Of a stretch of DNA of 8,897 nucleotides, positions 1 to 5,973 are shown one piece after another. The position numbers and the translations under genes are program-made. Where the stretch lies: NCBI GenBank assembly GCA_016205085.1, contig JACQJN010000009.1, forward strand, positions 1 through 8,897, written 5' to 3'. The number at the start of each line of letters is the position of its first letter. Position 1 is the stretch's first letter. The stretch is from Elusimicrobiota bacterium (GTDB taxonomy: Bacteria > Elusimicrobiota > Elusimicrobia > JACQJN01). Under the pieces are notes generated by a model. It saw only the letters and a list, made by a program, of their open reading frames with translations, was not told the DNA's origin and ran no database searches.

Positions 1-11
1 AGTCCGCCTGG

Positions 12-1115
12 GTGAGAAATATCATAGAGCCCCTCTTAAATCTGGCGGGATATGGGATGGGATGGATTTTAGATGGCTTTCCGGTGGCATGGGGGTTTGC
101 CCTGCAGCAAAGAATTCTTAAGTGGCTGTCTGGAAAGACGAAGTATCCTATGGATTCCCAGTGGGAACGGCGATTACATCAGGCTAAATTTTTGAAAGAA
201 ACGATGGAAAAAATTTTCGGCCGCTCCCCGGCGGTTTTATGCGTCATTTCTCATCCCCCCGTGGGACGTGAAGTGGATGCTCTTAATTTTAAACTGATGG
301 AAATAGCCTGTGCAGTGGTGAAAGAGATATGTCCTTTTGAGTCCCCGATACGCCAGTTGGTGGCGATCGATCCTTTCGCATTGGATGCCGTTTCTTTTTT
401 CCAGGAAGGCCTTTATGCCGGAGTGATGAGATCTTTGCACCTGGCTTTGGATCGGCAGCCGTGGCTGCGCACAAGTCTGCAGGGCCGGTTGTTCGGGTCC
501 AGCGCCTATGGTTGGTTTGTGCATCTGTTGGTGCGTTCTTTGCGGCGAAGAGAGGCGGTGGTGGCGGCTCTTTCTGGGGGAGTGTATGAAAACACAAGGC
601 TCCTGTATACGGCTAGGGAGTATTTCTCCGCATTGAGAAGACGTGCTCTAAAAAGGGGCGCGTCTATTCGGAACCTTGAAAGCAAAATTTTAGCCCTCTT
701 GGCGGAGGGGGAGGATTTGGAAAGAGGAGAGGTTTCTTCGGAGGCGGAGTCCGCCTTGAAGGAACATGCTTCTCAATCGGGATTTGAGCACGCAGAAATG
801 GAAAATCTCATGCATGATTTTAAAGAGGAATTCAGAAGAGGGGTTCCGTGGCGGAGAAGGTTTTTTGAATTCTTGGCGGGACGGGTTGTCCAGGGTGGAA
901 CTCCCTTGCTTTTGGTTCCTCTTTCCCATGGCAGACATGAAAATCCTCAAATACGATTGGGCAACGCGGTGGCCTTGCTCCCGGCGGATGGGGGGCCCAG
1001 GTTCCAGGAGGTTCAGGTTCGTTTTATGGAGGTTTCGGCGAGCGGAGAAATGCAGGAAGATGTCAAGCCGGTAGGAGAATTTGCCAAAGACTGGATTTCT
1101 GAGAATTTTATCTAG
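12..1115 (+). CDS. Hypothetical protein, unrecognised family (5' end may be incomplete)
   Basis: I do not recognise this 367-residue protein. It starts at a GTG with no evident ribosome binding site. The frame stays open to the left edge of the window, so the true start may lie upstream and the gene may be partial. The N-terminus (residues 5-40) is hydrophobic to amphipathic and could associate with membrane. Residues 72-82 (AVLCVISHPPV) form a hydrophobic strand and loop, and residues 188-204 (SGGVYENTRLLYTAREY) look conserved in style. A charged, probably helical stretch covers roughly 205-285. The C-terminal third has a hydrophobic strand with PLLLVPLSHGRHENPQ (residues 298-313). No signal peptide, known cofactor motif or catalytic signature is clear. 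It ends in TAG 39 bases before bioY, but a good promoter lies between them, so the two need not be one operon. Good codon structure over the full length makes it a real gene. Confidence 0.85.
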   Translation: MRNIIEPLLNLAGYGMGWILDGFPVAWGFALQQRILKWLSGKTKYPMDSQWERRLHQAKFLKETMEKIFGRSPAVLCVISHPPVGREVDALNFKLMEIACAVVKEICPFESPIRQLVAIDPFALDAVSFFQEGLYAGVMRSLHLALDRQPWLRTSLQGRLFGSSAYGWFVHLLVRSLRRREAVVAALSGGVYENTRLLYTAREYFSALRRRALKRGASIRNLESKILALLAEGEDLERGEVSSEAESALKEHASQSGFEHAEMENLMHDFKEEFRRGVPWRRRFFEFLAGRVVQGGTPLLLVPLSHGRHENPQIRLGNAVALLPADGGPRFQEVQVRFMEVSASGEMQEDVKPVGEFAKDWISENFI

Positions 1116-1120
1116 CGAAC

Positions 1121-1129
1121 TGGTATAAT
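1121..1129 (+). promoter_or_regulatory. Extended -10 promoter for bioY
   Basis: The string TGGTATAAT is a perfect extended -10 element (TG, one base, then consensus TATAAT at 1124-1129). No good -35 hexamer is visible 16-18 bases upstream, which is usual for extended -10 promoters. The predicted transcript would begin near 1135-1137. That leaves a short leader containing the purine-rich AGAGGAGA at 1143-1150 and then the ATG at 1155. Confidence 0.6.
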
Positions 1130-1154
1130 TTCAATGATGAAGAGAGGAGAATGC

Positions 1155-1718
1155 ATGATAGACAATACCGCAATTTCAGTGGGGATTCCTATTCGGGCAT
1201 GGTGGGCCAGGCCCGCACAAATCCTGTTTTTCTCTTTTTTCATCGCTGGATGTGCCCAGTTGGAGATTTTTCTGCCTTTTACTCCGGTTCCCATCACGGG
1301 ACAGACATTCGCGGTTCTTTTGACAGGAGCTTGGCTGGGCAGCCGGCTTGGGGTCGCGGCTGTTTTAGCCTATCTGATGGAGGGTAACCTTGGGCTTCCT
1401 TTTTTCGCGGGAGGGGGTGCGGGGTTCCAGCATTTGATGGGACCGACAGGAGGGTATCTTTTAGGGTTTCTACCGGCAGCTTGGAGCGTGGGAAAGCTTG
1501 CCGAGAAAGGTTGGGATCGGGATCCTTTTACCGCGGCCCTCATGATGTTTCTGGGCAGCGCGGTTATTTTTGCATTTGGTCTTTTGGGTTTGGCTCGGTT
1601 TGTTCCGTTCTCTCAACTGTTAGCTCTGGGGCTATATCCCTTTTTGATCGGCGATGTCGTCAAGATTTGTTTGGGGGCCGCCGTGCTTCCATGGGGTTGG
1701 AAGTGGATAAAAAAATAG
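1155..1718 (+). CDS. bioY: Biotin transporter BioY (ECF S-component)
   Basis: BioY is the substrate-binding membrane S-component of ECF-type biotin transporters. It captures biotin and delivers it through the inner membrane, either with an energising EcfA/EcfT module or, in some organisms, without a dedicated one. The 187-residue length fits the family. Residues 45-52 read VPITGQTF. Residues 76-105 carry the glycine-rich family signature, including GGGAGFQHLMGPTGGYLLGF at 86-105. Residues 162-175 read PFLIGDVVKICLGA. Hydrophobic helices fill the rest. I chose the ATG at 1155 because AGAGGAGA lies five bases upstream and the extended -10 promoter would start transcription after the alternative in-frame ATG at 1134. 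No ATPase or EcfT gene is in the window, so energy coupling must come from elsewhere or be absent. Its 3' end overlaps the next gene by 28 bases. Confidence 0.95.
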   Translation: MIDNTAISVGIPIRAWWARPAQILFFSFFIAGCAQLEIFLPFTPVPITGQTFAVLLTGAWLGSRLGVAAVLAYLMEGNLGLPFFAGGGAGFQHLMGPTGGYLLGFLPAAWSVGKLAEKGWDRDPFTAALMMFLGSAVIFAFGLLGLARFVPFSQLLALGLYPFLIGDVVKICLGAAVLPWGWKWIKK

Positions 1719-2848
1719 GGAAGGCTTTTCTTCTTTTGCTCCTGACACAGGCTGTCTCCGCCGCCATCAATGGTCCTGCTATCTCCAACAACGACTATCA
1801 TCTGGATTTGTCCGTGGGGCCGGTTCTCGGTTCCAATAGGATGGTGGCGTTGGGCGGAGCTTATGTGGCTATTGCGGAGGATGTGGCGGGGTTGCCGGCC
1901 AACCCAGCCAGCGTTCTCTACTATCATAAAGAGGGCGATCCCCGATGGCGCCCCAGTTTCACTCTCGGATTTTTTAAAGCCATCAATAAAGATTTAGACA
2001 ACAATGGAAGCACCACCTCGGATGTTCAAAGCCATCAGGTGGTGGATTTCGGCATGATTTTGCAGCAGGGGAAATGGGGGGCCGGGATTCTGATCGTGGG
2101 TCAGCCCATGGAGGTGAAAACGGGAGATAGAATCACGGGGTTTTCTTTCGTCACTCCCACCATCGCTTTGGGCCGTACCTTTATGGATCGCCAGCTGAAT
2201 GTGGCCTTAGCTATTAAAAACGCTACTTTGGAGATCAAAGACAAGGCAAGCGGCGATAATCTTTTTAAATCGGGGGGTTCCGGAGCGGAGATAGGTTGTC
2301 TCTGGAATTCTGGACGGGGGCCTTTGCGGTTGGGATTTACTTATCAAGGGCGAAGCAAGCAAGACCAGGATTTAGACCTGACTTCCTCCACGCCTACAAG
2401 GGTGGCCGGCTTGATCGTTCCGCGAGAGGTGGAGCTGCCTTGGAAAATTTCTTTAGGAACCTCCTATGTCTGGCCTTCTGTTTTAAACGGCAGGAAATTT
2501 TTATTGAGTTTCCAGGGAACGTTCATAGGGGAATCCCGAAATGCCTATGGCGTTGATTCTTTTTTGGAACAGAAGATTCAGCCTGTGGGGACAAAGACTG
2601 TTTTTTCTCCGCGCATGGGAGGAGAATTGGAGCTGATCCCCAAGAAGATCCGTGGAAGATTGGGAAGTTATTTTGAACCTTCTCGGTTTGAAGGGATTTC
2701 GGGGCGGACCCATGTGACGGGCGGTTTCGAATGGGGATTCTCCGATTGCTGGATGGAGCCTGGAAGCTCTTTGTCCCTCCTGTATGCGTTTGATATTTCC
2801 AAAGGCTACGCCAACCACTCCATTTCCCTCGGCATCTGGCGGTTTTGA
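1691..2848 (+). CDS. PorV/PorQ-like outer-membrane beta-barrel protein
   Basis: Predicted exported beta-barrel of 385 residues. The N-terminus has a charged region (DKK), a leucine core and an AVSAA stretch near residues 21-25, so it looks like a signal peptide cut near residue 25. Residues 47-73 match the family hallmark of a glycine-rich 'GGAYVAIAEDVAGLPANPAS' strand-turn, the counterpart of the GMGGAFVAIADD...NPAGL motif of PorV/PorQ and UPF0164 proteins. The rest alternates polar and hydrophobic residues, and the protein ends in ISLGIWRF, an aromatic-terminated beta-signal for insertion by the BAM machinery. The start at 1691 overlaps bioY by 28 bases. A GTG at 1703, preceded by GGGGTTGGAA, gives an equally good signal peptide and is a real alternative. 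The open frame continues further upstream inside bioY, but that part reads as a shadow. The ligand or function is unknown. The arrangement suggests co-transcription with bioY, so a role in uptake is possible but unproven. Confidence 0.8.
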   Translation: MGLEVDKKIGKAFLLLLLTQAVSAAINGPAISNNDYHLDLSVGPVLGSNRMVALGGAYVAIAEDVAGLPANPASVLYYHKEGDPRWRPSFTLGFFKAINKDLDNNGSTTSDVQSHQVVDFGMILQQGKWGAGILIVGQPMEVKTGDRITGFSFVTPTIALGRTFMDRQLNVALAIKNATLEIKDKASGDNLFKSGGSGAEIGCLWNSGRGPLRLGFTYQGRSKQDQDLDLTSSTPTRVAGLIVPREVELPWKISLGTSYVWPSVLNGRKFLLSFQGTFIGESRNAYGVDSFLEQKIQPVGTKTVFSPRMGGELELIPKKIRGRLGSYFEPSRFEGISGRTHVTGGFEWGFSDCWMEPGSSLSLLYAFDISKGYANHSISLGIWRF

Positions 2849-3072
2849 GCTATTTATCAAAAGACCGACTTCTAGGAGTAACCAGAAATTTAGAAAATGC
2901 GTTTCCCTGTTACTTCGACTTGTCTTGTTTTTCGACCACTAAAAATCCAGTAGTGTTTATTTTGCAAAACCTGCCTTCCTGTATTGGACCGAACACAGTT
3001 TCCCGAAGGACCTATCTCAAAGAAGGTCTTTTGACCCTTCCAGTTTACCGATTGATATAGTATTCTTTTGTT
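2849..3072. other. AT-rich intergenic spacer, no convincing gene
   Basis: The short open frames on both strands here lack ribosome binding sites and protein-like composition. The only notable structure is an imperfect hairpin at 3006-3031 (GACCT at 3009-3013 pairing with AGGTC at 3024-3028, then four T). It could be a weak terminator for the bioY transcript. The right end holds the probable promoter of the small gene at 3073. Confidence 0.5.
3031..3061 (+). promoter_or_regulatory. Possible sigma-70-type promoter for the small coiled-coil gene
   Basis: TTGACC at 3031-3036 resembles a -35 box and TATAGT at 3056-3061 a -10 box, with a 19-base spacer that is slightly long. Transcription would start near 3067-3069, only a few bases before the ATG at 3073. 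This fits the absence of any ribosome binding site there. Confidence 0.35.
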
Positions 3073-3354
3073 ATGCCAGCCGATAATGAGGACAAACCTG
3101 CAACTAAGACAGATATTACAAGGCTGAGTCTTGAGATTGTAAAAAATGCTGCCAACACGGATAAAAAAACAGAGACCCTCCAGGCCGAGGTACATAGTGG
3201 TTTCGATCGCGTAATAAAAACTATAGACTCCTTCGTTGGCAAGCTAGAAACCTACGAACGTGAGTCTATTACCATTCCCAAAACACTTGATGCCCATGGT
3301 GATAAACTCAGAGAACACGAAAAGAGACTGGACTCTCTGGAAGCAAAAGCTTAA
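3073..3354 (+). CDS. Small acidic coiled-coil protein, function unknown
   Basis: A 93-residue soluble protein rich in K, D and E, with no signal peptide. After a short polar N-terminus (MPADNEDKPATKTDITRLSL) it is predicted to be almost wholly helical. There is a central segment HSGFDRVIKTIDSFVGKLET (about residues 41-60), and the end carries a heptad-like coiled coil with HGDKLREHEKRLDSLEAKA (about 75-93). From memory, small proteins with this 'FDR..TIDSF..K.E.YERE' then 'HG.KLREHE.R...LE' pattern are widespread conserved hypotheticals in environmental genomes. I know no established function. No Shine-Dalgarno sequence precedes the ATG, and a promoter-like element sits directly upstream. The stop follows an A-run, and the +1-shifted frame continues the coiled coil for 33 codons, so this copy may be shortened by a frameshift. 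Confidence 0.7.
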   Translation: MPADNEDKPATKTDITRLSLEIVKNAANTDKKTETLQAEVHSGFDRVIKTIDSFVGKLETYERESITIPKTLDAHGDKLREHEKRLDSLEAKA

Positions 3355-3619
3355 CTCTTTAGAGAACAAACTTTTCAGGATCGGGCAGGGAGAAGCGAAA
3401 TCACCCGCTTTGCGTAGAGTTTTAGCACGTTTGGAAATAGCCTATACAGACTAACAGAAACCATGTTTTTTCAGAGTGAGTTTCGGCCTTGCTTCAACTA
3501 ATGTTGATTCGCGTGCCTAATTTTTTAGTTTTTGCCTATTTGGTCTAAGCTGGATGAGAGCAGAAATGTTAAATGTCAAGATTTGATCCCAGTTCCTATA
3601 TTTTGGGAGTATACGGAAG
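3355..3619. other. Convergent intergenic region
   Basis: This is the space between the small coiled-coil gene (+) and the end of the minus-strand operon. A possible out-of-frame continuation of the small gene runs to a TAA at 3452-3454. A small hairpin (TCAAC 3494-3498, GTTGA 3503-3507) lies before a T-run at 3522-3527, but the gap is too long for a standard terminator. A string at 3565-3590 contains TCAAGATTTGA and resembles sequences I associate with repeat families in environmental genomes. No terminator is convincing. Confidence 0.4.
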
Positions 3620-3631
3620 CTAGAAACTAGC
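3619..3631. repeat. Short perfect inverted repeat at the end of the minus-strand operon
   Basis: GCTAG (3619-3623) and CTAGC (3627-3631) are separated by AAA and include the TAG stop of the PorV-like gene. With only five base pairs and no T-tract it is a weak candidate for an mRNA 3' structure. Confidence 0.25.
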
Positions 3632-4534
3632 CGAAAGAGAAATCCTCTGGGCGTTGCCAAGCTCTCCCATGGGCGTGAAGGCGTAATCAATTCCGTAGCC
3701 CCTGAGCTTCAAGCCGAATCCGGTCCCCAGGCCCGCAAGACCTTCTGTGCTTCGAAGGTTCTTTTGGCCCTGCGCCGCCAGGGCCCCGAGATAGCCTGCC
3801 CGAAGGGTCAGCGCAGAGAAAAGGGCATACTCCGTGCCAATCGAAACTGTCGTTCTCTTGTCATGAGGCATGTGCTTTAAGTCCAGGGCCAGAGCCATAC
3901 CTAGGTGCAGGTGGTAGGTAAATCCAGTAGCAAAAGTCAGGGGCAGTGGAGAGCTTTCTTCGATGAACTTAAGCCCCGGCCCTAGATTCTGCACCGCCAG
4001 GCCGAGATTCAAGCCCGCGATGGGTGTCCTATGTAGGGCTCCGAGATCTACAGCCCATCCCTGTGCCTTCACATCTGAGATTTGGCTCTGGAGGTATTTG
4101 AAATTGATCCCCAGTCTAGTCCCGGATGGGATGGGGCGGCCATAGGCAATATTTAGGGCCATGTCCGAGGCTCCGAAGGAGCCAGAAGCTGAACGGTCCG
4201 CGCTTCTGGATTCGATCTTGGCTTGAGATAGGTAGTTAATCCCCAGCCCGAACGTTCCAATGCTTGTGGGATGAGCATATCCCAGAAAGTCATAACGGGT
4301 GTCCGCGAACAGCTCCGCGTGCATGAGGCCCACCTCGCGCTTGGAAAGTTGCGAGAGTCCGGCCGGGTTCCAGGCAATGGCGTTGATATCGTTGGCGATA
4401 GCTGTGAAGGCGTTCCCCATCCCAATTGGCCTGGCCCCCACCCCGATCTTTAAGAACGAGGCCGTGCTGCCTCCTGCCATAGTCTGGCCTGACAGGGAAA
4501 GCAATAATGCAAAGGCTATTTGATGACTGCGCAT
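3620..4534 (-). CDS. PorV/PorQ family outer-membrane protein
   Basis: A 304-residue outer-membrane beta-barrel protein, last gene of the minus-strand operon. Residues 1-20 form a signal peptide ending QTMA before GGSTASF. Residues 33-61 carry the family signature, GARPIGMGNAFTAIANDI followed by NAIAWNPAGLS. Residues near 71-90 (MHAELFADTRYDFLGYAHPT) match the next conserved strand of PorV/PorQ proteins. Repeated glycine and aromatic alternation follows, and the protein ends RISLSASF with a terminal phenylalanine, a BAM beta-signal. PorV in type IX secretion acts as an outer-membrane shuttle for cargo bearing a C-terminal domain, while related proteins in other phyla have unknown roles. AGAGGA lies eight bases before the ATG. 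The start overlaps the upstream gene, which carries a C-terminal sorting-like domain, by 19 bases. That pairing is suggestive of a functional link, but I infer it from position only. Confidence 0.88.
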   Translation of the reverse strand: MRSHQIAFALLLSLSGQTMAGGSTASFLKIGVGARPIGMGNAFTAIANDINAIAWNPAGLSQLSKREVGLMHAELFADTRYDFLGYAHPTSIGTFGLGINYLSQAKIESRSADRSASGSFGASDMALNIAYGRPIPSGTRLGINFKYLQSQISDVKAQGWAVDLGALHRTPIAGLNLGLAVQNLGPGLKFIEESSPLPLTFATGFTYHLHLGMALALDLKHMPHDKRTTVSIGTEYALFSALTLRAGYLGALAAQGQKNLRSTEGLAGLGTGFGLKLRGYGIDYAFTPMGELGNAQRISLSASF

Positions 4535-5067
4535 TTCCCGATCCTCTTGAGGGTCTCAGATCCTTTCTTGGCCATCACGGCAAAAACGTACACCCCGCTT
4601 CCCACACCCGATACGTCCCACACATACTCGTAGGCATACTGTGGGCCCTGGCCGTCGTTAATAACGGGGGGCGTCCCCGTCAGTGAGGTTTCATGGACCT
4701 GGCTTCCCGAGATGTCGTAAATTCGCAAGTTCACCTTCTCCGCAACCCCGACCTCTATATGAAAAATTGGATTCTGGCCTTTGGCCGGGTTGGGGAAGCA
4801 GTAGACATCCCCCAGTTTGAAGGTGAGATCGGCAGATTGAGGCTGAACACCCTGAGGGGAAATGGTGCCTTGGGTGGGGACTATCGCCGTGGTGGTGGAA
4901 GCGATGGACTCCAGGTATGTCTGGCGTACGATCTCCATAAACCGGACATTGCGTTTGAATAAACGGATGTCCCATTCTGGTTCATCGCCCCAGATCAATG
5001 GACACAGACAGAGCAAAAGGAAAGGAAGGGAGATGAAATGGTTTTTTAGCAAAAGAGTCTTTTTCAT
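4516..5067 (-). CDS. Secreted protein consisting mainly of a T9SS type-A/FlgD-Ig-like C-terminal domain
   Basis: A 183-residue exported protein. Residues 1-27 form a signal peptide (KK-rich start, LPFLLLCLCPLIWG core). Residues 30-57 are probably helical, and 58-80 are a T/P/Q-rich linker. Residues 86-183 match the immunoglobulin-like C-terminal domain of type-A sorting/FlgD-like modules: YCFPNPAKG (89-97, the 'YPNP' strand), VNLRIYDISG (112-121), a W-D pair at 150-151, and GSGVYVFAVMAKKG (156-169) leading to a basic end, KRIGKCAVIK. In type IX secretion this domain directs export and surface attachment, but here almost no cargo precedes it. Cysteines at 90 and 179 could form a disulfide or carry an anchor. 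The gene starts inside the stop of the preceding gene (ATGA at 5064-5067), so translation is coupled. It overlaps the PorV-like gene by 19 bases. Whether the host has a full type IX system cannot be seen here. Confidence 0.82.
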   Translation of the reverse strand: MKKTLLLKNHFISLPFLLLCLCPLIWGDEPEWDIRLFKRNVRFMEIVRQTYLESIASTTTAIVPTQGTISPQGVQPQSADLTFKLGDVYCFPNPAKGQNPIFHIEVGVAEKVNLRIYDISGSQVHETSLTGTPPVINDGQGPQYAYEYVWDVSGVGSGVYVFAVMAKKGSETLKRIGKCAVIK

Positions 5068-5960
5068 GATTCCAGCTTTGCAACAATGAACTCCGCGTTG
5101 ACCTTCAGTAGGAAGTATGCGTTATCGTTGAGCTTCTTTCCACGCAGGGCCTCCAGCTCCTTGATGAAAGCCTTGAGCTGGTTGATCGCGGTTTTATCCT
5201 GGTTGCGCTTCACCGCAGCTTTGGCGGCTTCCAGCTTGGCGTTCAGGCTCTTGACGATTCCGTCCACGCCCGGACCGAAAATCCAGCCTAGGGAGACGGA
5301 TTGGTGTTTGAGGGAGATGAGATTATCAATTAGCGTTGAGGGCTCAAGAGAGCGTGGTGCAATAGGCCCGATAGTGGATGTAGTCAGTTTAATCTGATCT
5401 GCAATTGACCTGATTCTAGCCACATCCTCTGCGGTTGCTTCCTCCACAGGGGTTTGCTCAAATAAGGGATGCAAAGCCATGCTTCTTATACCTGGAATTC
5501 CTCTACTTTGAAGCGTGAATCCACCTAGGACCTTGCCTGGAGCAATTTGTGCTTGAGACTCGACAGCGCTCCAACGGGCTGTCAATTTTGTGGTGAAACC
5601 AGAAATCCATTTTTCTGGATCAGGCGCATGAAACGCAACTGGAACGACAAGGCTGCCATCAACTGGTATGCCTTCCACAAAACTAGCATCATTCGTTAAA
5701 CCCTCCAATCCTAATTTAACACTTTGTGGTTCCCTGAAGATGTCTACTTCGATCCGTTTAATCTTCCCTGTATTTGAAATTGAATTAAAAATTTTATACG
5801 AGTATAGGAAGATTCCTCCCGTGGAAAGCTGCACTTCAACCTCAATTACCACATGCTTCAATATTGGGAGCGTTTCACCCGGTAGTAACTGAGCTTTCGT
5901 CAAATTGGTCGAAAGTAGACACAATCCAAAGATAAGCGAACTCACAATCTTATATCCCAT
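5064..5960 (-). CDS. Secreted protein with C-terminal FIMAH-like domain
   Basis: A 298-residue exported protein. I start it at the ATG at 5960 rather than the longer open frame from 6080. It then begins MGYKIVSSLIFGLCLLSTNL, a proper signal peptide cut near TKAQ, and AGGAG lies about ten bases upstream, overlapping the stop of the preceding gene. Residues from about 25 to 220 are beta-rich and I do not recognise them; hydrophobic strands such as HVVIEVEVQLSTGGIFLYSY start this region. Residues 232-298 match the FIMAH domain seen at the ends of many secreted proteins: SLNAKLEAAKAAVKRNQDK, then TAINQLKAFIKELEALRGKK, then helix to the end. That domain is a helical hairpin of unknown role. The gene is 13 bases downstream of the peptidase-like gene and shares ATGA with the next one, so it is an inner operon gene. 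Confidence 0.82.
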   Translation of the reverse strand: MGYKIVSSLIFGLCLLSTNLTKAQLLPGETLPILKHVVIEVEVQLSTGGIFLYSYKIFNSISNTGKIKRIEVDIFREPQSVKLGLEGLTNDASFVEGIPVDGSLVVPVAFHAPDPEKWISGFTTKLTARWSAVESQAQIAPGKVLGGFTLQSRGIPGIRSMALHPLFEQTPVEEATAEDVARIRSIADQIKLTTSTIGPIAPRSLEPSTLIDNLISLKHQSVSLGWIFGPGVDGIVKSLNAKLEAAKAAVKRNQDKTAINQLKAFIKELEALRGKKLNDNAYFLLKVNAEFIVAKLES

Positions 5961-5973
5961 GTTCTCTTTTCTC

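Noticed and set aside
1481..1690. Longer start at 1481 for the bioY-adjacent barrel protein
   Set aside because: The first 70 codons lie inside bioY in another frame and read as a shadow (cysteine- and arginine-rich); the signal peptide begins only after 1691.
3006..3031. Rho-independent terminator after the bioY transcript
   Set aside because: The stem has a GU pair and the T residues partly belong to the stem; only four T follow the core stem. Kept only as a weak possibility.
2845..3060. 71-residue open frame on the plus strand
   Set aside because: No ribosome site, atypical composition, and it starts inside the end of the barrel gene; nothing supports it as coding.
2890..3242. Minus-strand frames of 101 and 65 residues
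   Set aside because: They are antisense to the small coiled-coil gene and its promoter, with no ribosome site and no recognisable protein character.
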